Positions 12,270 through 25,742 are shown, counted from the stretch's first letter. The stretch is 64,000 nucleotides of DNA from Marchantia polymorpha subsp. ruderalis (GCA_037833965.1 AP031354.1:19446001-19510000); one strand, 5' to 3'. A program made the numbers and translations. Notes: a model not told the origin generated them from the letters alone.

Positions 12270-14900
12270 GTTTCTCCCCTGGGTAACGACAGGTTGATTG
12301 TGTTGTGTTCTTTTTAGCGTTTTGACACCTCGTTCCCGGCTTGATCTATTACCATTACCATGCATTTGATACAAAGGTGTCAATGATGAAAAGGATGCAT
12401 CACTAGAGTGTTGTAAAGTCAAATCTCGAAACTTTGGCCCCGAGTGTGAGTCCAAAGTAGAAGATGCGGAGATGCTTCGTCCTTTAACAATGACATGTAC
12501 TAAAACACTTGTGGTGACGGTGGATCTGAATAAATTCATGTCGACATGGATTATAGATCACTACTGCGTTACTTTAGTGTCATAAGAAATGAGTTAGCAT
12601 ATTGACAAAAATCTCTTTGTAGAAGATTACTATCTTCACTTCAGGTTGTGACAAACTTTAGTTTGTCACTTTATAAAAGATTGCCTCTCTCGAATCTCGT
12701 GGGGACGCCACGTTCTCTAACGGTCCGACCTTTTGTCTTCGTAGGAATATGGCATCTGTCGAATTCGAGAAAAGGACGGTGAAAGTACCAAAACAGAACG
12801 AAAAGACATAGAGTGCGGAAAAAATCAACTTTCCGGTCTCGAATATTGAGCCTGAAGCTTCAGGAATCTGGCTCTAAATTATTCCATATGCTTTTCTAGA
12901 ATCAGATTCCAAGATAAACCATATTAAAGTTTTGAACTAATTTACAAAAATTCAACTTAGATATCGTTTGCACGTACTTCTAGAGAAACAAGGTTTTTCA
13001 TCTGATGTCATCTCTTTTCATCATCTCTTTTCATCTCAAAAAGTCTTCGTTCAAAACTTTTTTAGCCTTTTGACCCTTTGGGTCCCATGGGCTTGATCTA
13101 CTTACCATAACTAAGAGACTTCTGAAAGCACAATAGATAAGACGCACTTTATTTTCTAAGATTATATTCTTTAGAAAAAAAAATGCATAATCTCAGGATA
13201 AAGATTTGTGATCTCCTCAAAAGTAATTTTCCTACATCCCTCGCTGGCAAGGAACTTTACTATAGTTTTCTAGAAAAGTTACGACCTACGAAAATCATTA
13301 ATTGGACAGCGTGAAAAAGTCCGGCTATGTCCACTATGGCACTTTTGATTCATACAAGTCGGTCAATTTTTTAGCCTGTATATAAACATATATCGATTAA
13401 TCCATGCCCACTTCACCTTGTTTGTCGTTGTGCTTATCGTCTTGCAAATCATTGCTGGTTTTCTCTATAACTTGACCTTTCGCTTCTTTCTCCTCTATTC
13501 TAATCCACGCTCGTTCTAAGAAGTAGGCAATTTGAAATTGGAGCTTAGATTCAGTATAACAATAATCAGAGAAGCGTTGTTTCTATCATCCTGAAACGGT
13601 TGCAATCTGAAGTTTGTCTGCAAGGCAAGGAATTTGTTGATTATGGGCATGGAAAGAAGCGAAAGGTTAAGGATAGAGGAGAAAAAACGCGAGCATTTTC
13701 CTCTCATTCAGGACTAGTAACGTGCGAATCGTGGAACACTTGTTTTGCTGGTCATTTCTTCAATTCGGGACTTCTTCTCCTCCTTCAAGTGGTCTAAATC
13801 CAAACCTGCACATTGTCCGCACAATCGGTTTAATGATGAGTCATCATTGATGACTTGTCAACATGGAAGAGGAGGAGGCGGGAATGGTAATAAAGAAGAA
13901 GCTAGCAAGAGGACCCCACAAGAGATGTTACTTAAATCGTTCATAAGATAAGATTTATCCTGCAAGAAAAGAATATATGGGAGAGCTTTACCGTGCACAG
14001 TACCTGTTTCCAGGCACACAAGCCCAAAGAGGATATCTTGTATCTTCAAGAATTCATGTTCTTCAAGACACAGTTGGTGTGAACTACGATTCAAAGTACG
14101 GCAAAATTCGGCAAACATGCAGACCTGGTCATGAATGGCAAAGGGAGACGTGGTACGAAAACGAAGCCATGGCTGTCAGCGAGGTCAAGCGATAGACATT
14201 TGTACAATATGTCAACAATGAGTTAATGGTTCGATGGCCACAATCGACCACACGGAGTCGAAGCTTTGGAGAATAAGGTTCGAAATCTTCAACGAACACG
14301 AGACACAGCATCATCATAGATTCTTTACTTGAAGGATGAATCCTATCGTCCACCATCCTTTCCTCCAGTAGGACTGCAGCACTACAAGCCAAGACCGAGA
14401 CTCGGGGAGATAGCGAGAGGTAGTCCATGTCTGGTACGAAGTCCTTTTGACCTCCTTTTATCTGGGTCCCTCCCTCGTATCGCAACAGCAATCACGGACA
14501 GAAGTCAAGGACACGACGTCCAGATACACCAGACCTGGCAAGATGCCTGCAAGCTCTAGATCACTACGATTTCTCGTGCAAATTCGTCGCCAGAAGATGC
14601 AAGGCTACAACACTGGGCAGAGCCCTGGTCTGGACGCTTGTCCGAGGCAGTACGAGGCCAGTCTGTACCCGAGCTCCTTGCAGAGCCCCGCCCATCACTC
14701 GCCATTAAAGCTTTTGACGACGGCGACCAGAGCTTCGTGATCGTGCTCGAGCCTCAAGCCTCGAGGCCCGAAAGCGACCGAACGCGAGAACCCCTACAAG
14801 CTCCTCGGGCCAGCAGTAGGCCAGAAGCTTCAATGCAACCACGTAATAAAGGAGACGCGGTACGCAGTCCTCGCTGACTGACGACGTTAACGGGTTACCG
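12270..14900. other. Intergenic region, no gene recognised
   Basis: Between the LINE and the GC-rich leader of the ALMT gene. Open frames at 13.5-14.6 kb are short, overlap on both strands and match no family I know. A 22-bp perfect palindrome lies at 12,648-12,669. Confidence 0.5.
12648..12669. repeat. Perfect 10-bp-arm hairpin
   Basis: GTGACAAACT, a TT spacer, then AGTTTGTCAC. It lies just beyond the 3' end of the LINE. It may be part of another decayed element or a chance palindrome. Confidence 0.55.
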
Positions 14901-15933
14901 CCACGGACAGCGACCACGGCAATTCCGCAGGAACAAAATTAGATGTCCGTGCGTTGAGTTTCTGACTGCGGTGAAAGCAGGTGGTACGTTCCGCCAACGC
15001 CACGTGTCGAAAAATGCGGAGCCGAGGTGGCCGGGCCCGGGCGGCGACATGCGTATCTCCGAAAGCGATTGGCCGACGGATCCGTCCGTCGTCGTCCGCG
15101 TCGTGGCCGTCGTCGTCATCACGGTCGTCGCATCCACCGTGGTCGTCCTCGTCGCAGGTGGGTAAGGCGGGAGCGTGCCGGAACCGTTGGCGGGCGCGGC
15201 CATGCAACACCAACCGAGGCCCGCGCCTGACGTTCGAATATCTGGCAAGAAGGGAGGAGGCACAGAGTAGCGGTCACCGTCAGCTTCGGGGCGGGCCGGA
15301 GTCTAAATTCGAGCTCGGGCCATTCTATTCGGAGCCGGGGCCACAGCTTCTTGCTCTGTCTGTCGTTGCTCTCGACTGCCTGCTCGAGCGCGGACCCGAT
15401 ACATGATTACATCTGGCTCGATTTGAGAGGCTTTCAATCGAGGGTCGCAGGCGCATCGTCGTCGTCGTCTTTGTGGGGTCGCGCCTGTGGTCGTTATCGC
15501 TTGCGGAAATTTGGACTGTGGCGAATTTCCGCTGTGCCGGAGGGGCGGAGTAGATAGATGGATGAAGTGTTGCGCTGCTGCTGTGGAAGTTGGAGAATGG
15601 ACGACTCGTCTTCCGACGTGTTGCATCGTCGTTGAAGAGACCGTACGAGGAGGATTGTACTCGTTGGCAGCGGAATTGAGTGGTGTTTCCGAGGAGGAAG
15701 ACTGGATCGTTTGCTGTTCGGAGTGTCGTGGTGGAGAAATTGGGGGCGAGTGCGTGAAGTGAAGTGAAGTGAAGAGAAGCGAAGGAAAGGAAAGGGAGTG
15801 AGCAATTGACAGAAGTGAAGGGCCGAGGGGTCTGTCCGATTCTGTGTGTCTTGTGATGCTTGTGTCTCCCTTTCAGTGTTCAGTTGTGCATACGGGGAGA
15901 GGCCTGGTTTGTAAGCTGTCATGTGTATGAGCA
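14900..15933 (+). promoter_or_regulatory. GC-rich upstream and leader region of the ALMT gene
   Basis: This kilobase is much richer in G+C than its surroundings. It has imperfect CGT/GTC trinucleotide runs (about 15,085-15,160) and a purine tract of GAAGT/GAAAG units (about 15,757-15,797) shortly before the ATG at 15,934. GA/CT tracts in the 5' UTR or core promoter are common in plant genes. The several long open frames on both strands are a GC-content effect. A transcription start cannot be placed. Confidence 0.45.
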
Positions 15934-18900
15934 ATGGCAGCTGGGAGAGAAGATCGGAGCATTCAAATGAAACAGCCTTTGCTGGTTGAAAGGGACGAGA
16001 GCTTCACGTTTCCTTCTTCGCTGCCGAATAGTCAATCCGTGACTGTGGATGTCGGAGAATACACAGGATCTGTCTTTGATAGCAAGACCTTTCAAGGAGA
16101 GTCTTTGAACAATGGCCCGTACGCCCCTTGTACTACTCCTGGGCACTTCAGATCCTCATCGGCCGGAGTTTCCAGAGATACTATCGGTGATGATTCTAGC
16201 GATGGTATCGAAGGTGAGCATGTCAAAAAGCGCGTGGACCCGAAACAGAAGGCGCTACGGTCGAAAAGAAGAAGAAGTCTTCGGAATCCCAAATCGCTCA
16301 TGAAGCAAGCAGCTCATTCAGCTTCAAATGATCCCATTTATTTTTTGAAAAATGTGATACGGGGTATACTGCTGTGGCCAAAGTGGGCATGGAATTCAAT
16401 GGCGTCACAAAAGAATCTGACCGTAATATCTTTGAAATCAGGTTGGTTCAACAACTCCACATATATTCACGGGAATCTCTTGCCCCGTCTTTAGTTTATG
16501 GCTACTGAAGCTTTTTCATGATCTTCATAAGTTTGCTTGCCTGTAACCAATCATTCTACTTTGAGAACAGCTTCGAAATCGTCTCTGTTTTGAATCTATG
16601 TGTAGAAATCTCGAAGTCTCCGAAAGATCATGGTTCGTTTTCATTTTTCAGTTTCCTTGGTTATCTGTGCTTTAGATTTGAATAGATAGAGGTCTATAGT
16701 CCTCGAGATTCAGGATCCTACTGTCATCCATCGTGCATTAAATTTACGTTTCCCTAGCGGGAATTGCGGAATTTAAGGCTGCGTCACAAGCATAATCGAT
16801 TCTGCATGATAGCTATGTCATAAATTTTGCGTGTCCTATTAAGAACTGCGAGTACATTCTTCAGGCAGCAGGCAAACATCTCTAGAGTTTAGAACTAGGT
16901 CCCATTGTTCCCAAAGACAGGAGATCCCTCTACGTCTTTATATGCAGCATGGCCGATTTCAAGTTCCTGAAGTTGCCTCTTTTCTTTTGTGCAGGCATTG
17001 CCGCCGGTTTAGTATCCATTATATGTGTCGTGCACTTTCCGCCTCCGTATGATGAGTTGTCTTCTATAGCCATATGGGCTGTAGTCACAATTGACATTCT
17101 GTACGAGGGAAATATTGGACTTTCTCTTATGAAGGGTGTGAACAGAGTAGCAGGAACTCTATGTGCTGGTACTGCTGCTGTTTGTTTGACCCAGCTGGGG
17201 CCAGATGTTCCGGAGCATCTGTACCCATACTACACGGTAAGACACCATCATAAGACCACGTCGCGTTGTGAGATATGTCAGCCCATTTTTCGTTGCATGT
17301 TGTATCGTAAGTCAGTGGAGTGATGTTATTTGACCTCGTTTATGTGAACATCCCTTTAATTCTACTCCGAGTAGAGTAACTCTGTTGCTATACTCATGAG
17401 TTTATCTTGTTTGTAGGGTATTGAGGGTTGACGGATAATCAGTAAACCGATCAGAAATGAATGTGCTCTATGTACAAGAGTAGTATTGAGTGACTATGTT
17501 AACTGCGGTAGGAATTACCCCCACCATACCGAATGCCTACTCTGCAAGGGTTTTTATGTATGCCTCCAGTAATGGACCAACCAAATCTGTCAAGAGAAAT
17601 CTGCGGATTAATTTTTCCAGATTTGCGTGGCCTGCGGTGCATGCTAATAAACTTCACTTTGCTGTAATGCCGATGTACAGGTATTTTGGGTTTTCTTAGG
17701 AGGATTCGTATTCCGTTATCTGAAAGGGATTCCTCCTCTCAAAGACCAGTGGGGCTATGCTTTTACCGTGGCAACCATTGCGTTTCACATCCTTCTGCTT
17801 AGTTCGTATTTGCAGCCAGAGAAGGTCACGCTGCCTATTTTGAGGTTCTCCATGATTCTGTTAGGATTCTTCTTAGCATCGATCATCAATCTGTCCTTTA
17901 TGCCAGTTTATGCTGGAGATACACTTCACTCATTGGTGGCGAAGAACTTTGATGCAGCCGGTGCTATACTACTAAGGTTAGTTTTCCAACTATCCTGTCG
18001 ACTGATTACACATAATTTATTACTCCTGTTGTGTATCGTGTTCTGAAGCATGTCGCGGAGATGACGTGACGTGGCATATTTTAAGAAGAACGCACTCGCC
18101 GATCTGGATTCATTTGTCCAGTTTTTTAAATCTTGCAGGTGTGTGACAGAGTACAGCAACTATACAATGCTGGATCACGTTCCCGATATTTTGAGTGGTT
18201 GCTCAGAAGATGACAAAATTCATCAGAGCTATCACGAGATTGTCATGTCAGATTCAGATATAGACAAGTTGGTGAGTCTTTGCTATTACACCTAACTCAT
18301 CTCGATCGTATCATTTCCCATAATTTATACAGCATATCCTTTCTTATTCACGGTTATAAGGTTATAAGGTGGTAGCACTTTCTGTAGCCCCTGGGAAATC
18401 TTTAAATACGATGCTGACTGTAACTTCAGTCGATTTTTAGAGGGTATACCGCTTTAACGATTATCGCACGTTTAGTGGCTTGCACACGTGCTAGCCTCTA
18501 TACTCAATGACTTTGTACTGACTGACTGAAGGGGTGACAACACGTTGCTAACAACACGGATGTCAATTTAGTTGTGCGTCACAGATCCAGCAAAAGTCGA
18601 GAGGAGTGAAGACTTTTGAATCTGATGCTTTGAACATTTTGTGTTGCAGCTGGGTGCAGTTCTCTGGGAACCTTGTCACGGTGCATTCTTTAATGGTTAT
18701 CCTTGGCATCTATACGACGATATAACGGATTATCTACGATACACCTTGTATGATGTCATAGCTCTGGATTCGTGTTTAAGGGCAAGCATCCAAGCTCCGA
18801 AAAATTTGCGGGATCTTTTCACCCAGGTGTGGTGACGTGGCTCGTTGTTTTTTGTGGGTGCATTGTGAAGCTCACTTTTAGCTGTCCGTTGAAGCTTATT

Positions 18901-20056
18901 GCATTGAGACAACCATAAGTATGTTTGTCGCATGAGAGCAGTAAGTCCTCACCGGATCATTTCAGTTTCGTCACTTATACCGTGCGCAGTGACAGATTTC
19001 TATTGCTGCACGACTTCAAATCGTCGTCTTTCTATGGAAAACACTTAAAATATTACTGCTTTCCTGTCACAGGAAATGAAGGAGATTGCAGAGGAGTGTT
19101 CGAAGGTGTTAGGCCTTTTAGGTGAGAGCATGAGAAATATGACGAAAGTAGGTTCGGAGGATCTCCTGTGTAGAGCTGAGGAAGCAGCCATCGAATTACA
19201 AAACAAGATCTACATCCACACGCATCTTTTGTTGGGAAAAGGAGCTGCAGAGTCACCGAGGTATGGGTTATATCTTGCGTCATGCTATGGGAATCCGGAC
19301 GCCGAACAACGGGACGCTTCTGACGTTGTTCAGAGGGTCTATGATCCCAACGATCCATGGGCTACTAGCGAGGCAGAACAATTTCAGTCCTATGAAGATA
19401 GGGAGAATTTTGCATCTGCAAGGACAAGGAGCAAGGAAATAGAGAATGGTGATGAAGAATCAGCACCGTTAGTAGTTCCTACACAAAATGGCCATGATAC
19501 GAGATTGGGAGAAGACTACATCTCCCTCGACAATCGGTACGAGACAGAGCACGCAGTTTTGTCATCGTGGCAAGATAGTCCGCACTTGTCGAGGTGTAAC
19601 TCGACACAGCTTAGTCGGAATGGCTCCGGAGAAACAGTGGACGTATTTCCTCGAGGAGGATTGTCAAGAGGGTTGTCCGATGAGAGAAGACAACACTCAC
19701 AAAGTTTACCAGAAAATATACAGGTAGATGATGGTTCAGGAGTCGGAGAGGCTCCGAAACCCCAAACCAAAGTTAAGACGAAGATGCGTGGTTCGGAAAA
19801 GCTCCAACAAACAAGTTGGAAGCATACTTTCAAGAGCAGAAGGTCAAATTTAGGCACCGATTACGATGGGGCTGAAGAAAGAATATCTGCCTTATCCCTG
19901 GTAAAGTTTGCGTCTTTGCTGATTGAAATAGTTGCGAAGATGAAGTATGTTGTCACATCCGTCCAAGAACTAGGAGAAGCTGCGAAGTTCAAGACACAGA
20001 ATGTCGAATCCTTTGAATCAAGCCTGCGGGCAGGAATTCCCGACATCAGAACGTAG
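15934..20056 (+). CDS. Aluminium-activated malate transporter family (ALMT) anion channel, six coding exons
   Basis: Coding exons are 15934-16441, 16998-17236, 17681-17976, 18139-18271, 18650-18826 and 19073-20056. All junctions are GT-AG with matching phases, giving 778 residues. ALMTs are plasma-membrane or vacuolar anion channels passing malate and other anions. A charged ~165-residue cytosolic N-terminus ends in KNLTVISLKSG. The membrane core (about 170-350) includes AIWAVVTIDILYEG, LMKGVNRVAGTLCAG and VFWVFLGGFVF, ending MPVYAGDTLHSL. The family WEP motif follows (LWEPCHG, W398-P400). The C-terminal tail is about 330 residues: the helical ALMT pair (EECSKVLGLLGESM, CRAEEAAIELQNKI), a long Ser/acidic spacer, and the conserved end LSLVKFASLLIEIVAKM. 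Angiosperm members are mostly 430-560 residues, so both termini are long here. Start context is good. It converges on the dynein gene 1.5 kb away. Ion selectivity cannot be judged. Confidence 0.95.
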
Positions 20057-21294
20057 TCAACGCAATGCAGCGTTCATGGGTCTGCAGATTCTGTCTGACT
20101 CAGCATTCTTTACAGGATTAAAAGGGCAAAGCGGTCGGAGTTTTGTCTAAGTGTAATTATCTCCTTCTGAAGGATTTTCCAGAAGATATTTAGGAAATAT
20201 GTACAATACTCCACTGTAACTATCAACGTATGCAGAGGAAGTCCACGCCAACTTTGTCTCTCCACGACCATACGTTTCAAATTGCAGCACGTCGGGTCAT
20301 GATTCACAACTTTTAAGTTAGAATGTCATGATGTGGGCAAAATCTTTTTTCAAGGCAATGTTTGTCAAATCAAATGTTGAATGATTGCTCTCACAATTGC
20401 CTTCCATGAATCTGCGACACTTATACTTTGGTCGCGCCAACTATTTGAAATCAAAGCACTCAATTCTGAGTCTTTTCCGTAACCCTTATTTCATCCTCAT
20501 ATTATTTGTGCGCGTCTACCATGTCTGTGGGCTGACTTCGTAAAATGCTGAGTACTTTTAAAAATTGAAAAAAGCCTACTAAGGGGAAAGCGGCACTGTT
20601 TCTTCTTACCTCGTATTTCATATTCTAAAACAGTATTATATATGCACGTCTACTATATATGTGGGCTGGCACGTGGATGACACAGCAGGGTTTTTGTTTC
20701 ACTTCTATGTCCATAAGTCTCTATCCAGAAGAATTGGAGGCCACACAGTGAGCTGGACTCTGGAGTTATATTTCTATAGAAAATGCTTAGATCCCTTCCC
20801 CGTTACTTTATGTCGAAAACCGATTTCCTCCCACGAATTGCGTGAACAGTTGCAAGGGCATATGGATCCTTTAACTTGCCAGGACGTTTAGAATTTTCTA
20901 GGAGATATGTAGTGTGCACGGTCCTGCACAACTGGGTTTAGAAAGACGAAGTGCAGCGTATAACATTGCAACCGATGTTGATGTAAACGGAATTGATGGA
21001 CGTGCAGGTGGCCAACTGGTTCCCTAATGATCTACCGCATAGAACAACGCATATCTGTTGAATCTCTCAACCACTATGTGAAGGTTCTTCATCAATATTG
21101 ATTCTTCACAAAAATTCTTGGGATGTCAACGAGGTGGTTCGACCCATCAGACCCTTTTGACCTCGGTAGTAGGGGAGGAACATGTTTTGGATGTAAAGCT
21201 AGTAGTTCATAGCCCAGTCTTACTTCGTTGGTTTTATCCATGTGATTAATGAATGAGTTTTCCATCCTGTTTACTACAGATTTGTTACTTTGCA
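20057..21294. other. Spacer between the convergent ALMT and dynein genes
   Basis: Contains the 3' UTRs of both genes and no further gene. A loose local duplication is visible: a GTCTACxATxTxTGTGGGCTGxC-like segment occurs near 20,514 and again near 20,648. Confidence 0.55.
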
Positions 21295-21300
21295 TTTATT
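21295..21300 (-). promoter_or_regulatory. Candidate poly(A) signal of the dynein gene
   Basis: AATAAA on the minus strand, about 214 nt downstream of the dynein stop codon at 21,514. Confidence 0.35.
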
Positions 21301-21513
21301 ACAACTTCCATTGGACAACACGATACATATTTGTAAGTGGGTAAAGAGATAGCTCCAACTGCAAATGCATCTACTGCGCAACGTGATCTACTAACTCAAC
21401 GATTCCCACTGCACATGTTGGCTATCTGCAAGCGGGCAGTAGGTAGCGACTGAAGTTTCCCTGTTGACTCATTCACTCGAGGGAATTTCAGCAGGACTTG
21501 TTAAGAAATCAGA

Positions 21514-24500
21514 TCAATCTCTGGAACTGCACAGAAGGGCCACCCCTTGAAGAGCCCAATGCATGGACGACCTTGCACCCACCGGTAGGTTTATTGTCCC
21601 CACGTAGTTACAACCTCTGCATGGTCGGAGTCCTGTTGAGATCAGATACACATCCCGCGGAAACTCGAAGTTAGCACCCTTAGCCAAAATACCGGAGTCC
21701 ACTTCAACCGACTTCGCCCTAATTCCTTGCACCCTTCTGACAGCAAGTGTAGGAATCAACATGGAGAACGTACGGTACATTCGCCGAATGAAACCCCCCA
21801 CCAATGGAAATCACAAACTGCACAGTCTCAGCCATGCCGCAGGGTCGTGGCATCGTGGGTTCTTCTTGAGGGCCCATGTAGCCACGACCCATGATCGTGG
21901 CTACATGCTCCGAGAGCAGTTCCCCATGCGCAGCAGTGTTTGGAGGTTAATTCCTTCATCACTTGGCAAACTTGAGAAACTGTTAACCCTGCCCTCGACC
22001 CTCACGAGGATGGAATTTCATCTATAGTGAACACGAGTTTATGGGGTCGTGTGATACTGAGGATTCTACAGGATAGGCAGGGAGGGAGGCAGGGAGAGAG
22101 GTATTGAGATACCGTTTCTAGCTGGAGTTGTGTATATTGGGCAGCAGTAGTGTTTGGAGGTGTCGTCGCACTTTCCTGCTCCGTCCACAAGATCAGTTGT
22201 ACGAGGCCGTAAGAACAGACTGCACATACTGCTCATACTGCCCAGAAAATGCTTGGGTTCAGCTTCTGCTAGCGCTCTGGTCTCAGCGTCCCATCTCGCA
22301 CCCTCCAGATGGAGGCCCGTGATGTAGCAACCCTCTTCTGGTTCCTCAAGAATCTGCAGTGCAGACATCGGTCAGCTCCCACTTTGTATAGGTGTAAAGG
22401 TCTAAGGTTCTTTTGCAGCCTTCCTTGTACTTTTAAGCAGGTTGTAAGTCTATCGGAGTCATCCAGATACATTTGAGACATGAAACCATCTCTTCGTTGG
22501 TTCTAAGCTGTTTAAGAATCTCAATTGTTTTTATTCGTTGATCGGCGGTAAGCAGATCCATGCTCGTTGTAGAACTAATGAGACCTTTAGGACAGATGTT
22601 TTAAACACGTTGAAATGCAGATTTAGGGCTTACTGCGTCTTCCTTTTTGTCGATCATAATCACATCTAAGTGAACGGTGCTCAGGGGGATGTTTTTAGCC
22701 CTTGCGTACTTCTGAAGCGTTGCAGCAAAAAGTGCCTGGAGATGTAATGCAACAAGGAGGATCCTTTTAGTAGTTGAATCAATTATGTGATGTTGGAAAA
22801 CCAGCATGTGTACTATATGAGGATCTCCTACTTGTCCTCCTTTTCTTGTCACAGTCCATCCACTTTAGACAGTGTGACCAACTTTAAGGAGTTTTAGCTT
22901 GCCCTTCTTTCTGGTTGGGTTGGGTAAGTTTGTTTCTCGCTAAAGGCCGGATTTGAATTCTCGAATTGCAGTCACCTGTGGAAAAAACAAACTGGAGATC
23001 CAAATTGCTCGTGGATGACTGTTTTTGATCCATGTCTTAATGTATTCCATACGCTTGTGAAAGTCCTTAATCCAACTCGGCAGTGACTTGAGGCTTGCAT
23101 ACGCATTTCTCAACCATAGGTCAGGCACCTGTTTAAGGATCATGCAAATTACAACTATTGGCGAAAAAATGTTATGTTGAAACCGTTTAATAACAACAAT
23201 GATCCCATGCGTCATTGATATTATCTTCCCACTATTTTGCCAAAATGCATACCAGAATTCAGATATCACTGTTGGATCGCATAATAACCCTTCTGAGAAG
23301 ATACACTTGGACTTTGACGTGAAAAATAAAATACACTTGAACTTTTGATGTGTTCTGTGTTTAACAGATAATTCATACCTGTCCAGCAATAATGCTACTA
23401 CATAAACTTTCAATTTCTGGTGTCATATCTCCAGGTGTCTCAATCTCCTGCGTTACGTGACAGATAGGAGTCAAAGATTACATGGACATGGAATGATACA
23501 TTCGCTCAGCTCATGTTCATATGAGCTCATATTCTTACAACCGCTTCTTATCCTGAGAAATTAAGCAGGCCACAATGTAGATCCGTTAGACAACATTTTG
23601 GTTCCAGTTAGCTCAGATGAGCCTAAACTTCCATGGAATATTCGTTAAAAGTTCAGACTAGTGAGAAACCTCGAACGTGAGTTCATGTGATAACATGAGT
23701 GGATTCATGAGTTTTGAGAGTGAACCTTCAAAGCTTCTACAATGGACGTTCTCATGACGAGAATAAGCCGGTTGTAGCGCTTCACCTCCTGCAGCAGCCA
23801 ACCATGTACATTCATTGACTATTACCGCGGACCACTAATTACTGTACAGTCATGACCAAGTACCTCAGAGCAATGGGAGCATCAACTTCAAGCAAGCAAC
23901 CAACCTGAAGCAGAAGAAGAGAAACGGGTTCGGCTGTTTGTTGAGTTTCAGCTCGCAACTGAGATTCATCCAATGTTGCCGACACAACAACTCGTAGCTC
24001 AGACAGGCACTGAACAACGACGACTTTCTGCGTTCACATTCACCATTATCAGTGTACTGCAGTCTCCTCTGAGTATAGTCTGACGCCCGTGGTCGGATCA
24101 TGTTTTCCAATTGAAAGAACTGACACGAGGGAAATACCTACTCAGAATTCCATGACTCCTTTTGTTGCCTTTTCATCAGAATGAAAGGAGGAATATTTGT
24201 GCTTGTACTGGCATCAATCCAAACAAGAACAGGTGGAGGGTCGAACCTTAGTTTCGAATATACAGTTCAGAGGGGCCAGAAAAGACTCCTTGCCCGTTTC
24301 CAAAGTCAGGGCTTCGGTGAAGAGTTGTTGAGTGTCTCTCTCAGCACAGCTGAGAATGGCATCTTTTTGTAAGCCCATGACCTGGATTCACCAATCAGCA
24401 TTTGTGAGATCGCATGCATACTCCAGCGGCTAGCGACAGAGAATATTATTTGGAGAAGAGCCAAGGGAGCCAAGTTCCCTAGCCCAAGAAATCTAGATTG

Positions 24501-25742
24501 CAATTCTGTTGATTTCCGAACTGCCAGCAAGCCAAGAGATGGCCTTCATTAGTATAGAAGGCCATGCTAGAGACGAGAAGAACCTCAGGATCATCCGGTT
24601 CTGGCAAGTCATTTGCATGCTTCAAAAAGTCATCGATTGTTCCCCTGTTCTTCGGTAGGTAAAGTCTCATAGAACTTCTAAAATCCGTATTGAAATCTGT
24701 AACCAAACATCATTATTTTCGGAGAAGATTCACACAGTTAAGCAGTGTCTCGAAGAGAGAATTGAGCAAAAGTAATTAGTCTCCTCATTAGGACCAAAGC
24801 CTTCTGATTTCCAAAAGGAACCCGATACAAACTTACTTGAGCTGAAACAGTGTTTGAAGAGCTGGTTCAAAGAATGCTCGTCCCAAGTATCGATGACATA
24901 TCCTCCATAGATAACCTTCGTAATTATGTGCTGCAAACAATCCATTTTGTTTCTCTCCCACGCAAGTTCTTTCTCGCTCGCTCTCAATCCTTTCTTCGAC
25001 GCAGCACCGATGTCGCCATCAGGACCTTCAGTGAGTTTCTCTAGTTCTGCCTTGGCAAGATTGAAAACCGTATGATCCAGCTGCATGGCTATGTTCCACC
25101 TGAATATAAGAAGAACCATTTCACTTCGTGCTTAGGGTCACTACGCTTGATGGCAAATAAAAATCACTGCGGCCGTAAGTCTTCTAAAGCGGCAGTCTTT
25201 AATGATCAGGTCTGCAATTAATCATCGGACTGGCAAACTTTGACGACATCTCTTGGGGTCAATGTAAGAGGTATAAATTCGAATTACCCAATAGCTCCAA
25301 AAGAGGCGCGTTCTTGCACTAGAGAGTGAAACAGCGCAAGCTGAAAAAATGCTCGGGGATGTTTTACAACATGACCATCTATCCTCATCGTTCTTTTCCC
25401 CTACAAGAGTACAAGTCAGCATCATAAGTGCTACGGTTTGTGAACAGAAGCATTTCAGATCCATCAAGAGCTGCAATATATCATTACCAGGAGTAATGAA
25501 TCTTCTGATAGGAAGATATTGTAATCGATGTCATGGTATCAATAAATTTTCAAACTGTGAATTGCTTTTCTACTTTTAGGCTTGTCCCTTCTCTCTATAG
25601 CAGAATCAAACTCGACCTGCTTGTTGGATTTGGGTTATCTAAGTTGGCACTCACAAAATATATCTCGTCAGCTTGTTGGGTTCTCAGAATCTTTAAAATT
25701 TTGCATTTGACTCCTTTTGGAGGTTCCACCACTATCTTCACG
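21514..25742 (-). CDS. Dynein heavy chain, C-terminal domain exons
   Basis: Exons: 25742-25655, 25400-25288, 25099-24837, 24696-24522, 24349-24247, 24027-23905, 23788-23726, 23447-23379, 23128-22976, 22735-22634, 22353-22113, 21632-21514. Landmarks: VKIVVEPPKGVK; FFQLALFHSLVQERASFG plus WN; YGGYVIDTWDEHSLNQL (YGGRVTDDWDRR); LQEVKRYNRLILVMRTSI (QE..RFN.LL..I..SL); VPDLWLRNAYASLKSLPSW; IWISSLFFPQALFAATLQKY; GCYITGLHLEGARWD; YCCPIYTTPARNG; and a final NYVGTINLPVG...WALQGVALLC before the stop. The complete C-terminus is preserved, so the gene is not truncated. The 24,522 donor (CA|GTTCGG) leaves about ten residues more than usual and is the weakest joint of this block. Confidence 0.9.

Larger units (their letters stand above)
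8600..12270 (+). mobile_element. Degenerate L1-like non-LTR retrotransposon (LINE)
   Basis: A decayed LINE with both open reading frames in the expected order. An ORF1 region with an RRM-type RNA-binding domain is followed by an ORF2 region with apurinic-type endonuclease, reverse transcriptase and a C-terminal Cys/His motif. Both are broken by stops and frameshifts, so the copy cannot be autonomous. The 5' end is not resolved: low-similarity ORF1 sequence may reach back to about 8,330. I see no clear poly(A) tail or target-site duplication after 12,270. L1-clade elements are the usual LINEs of plants. Age cannot be estimated without related copies. Confidence 0.85.

Noticed and set aside
14887..15934. 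Several overlapping frames in the GC-rich leader
   Set aside because: Open frames on both strands arise from low stop density in GC-rich CGT/GTC repeats; translations are low complexity.
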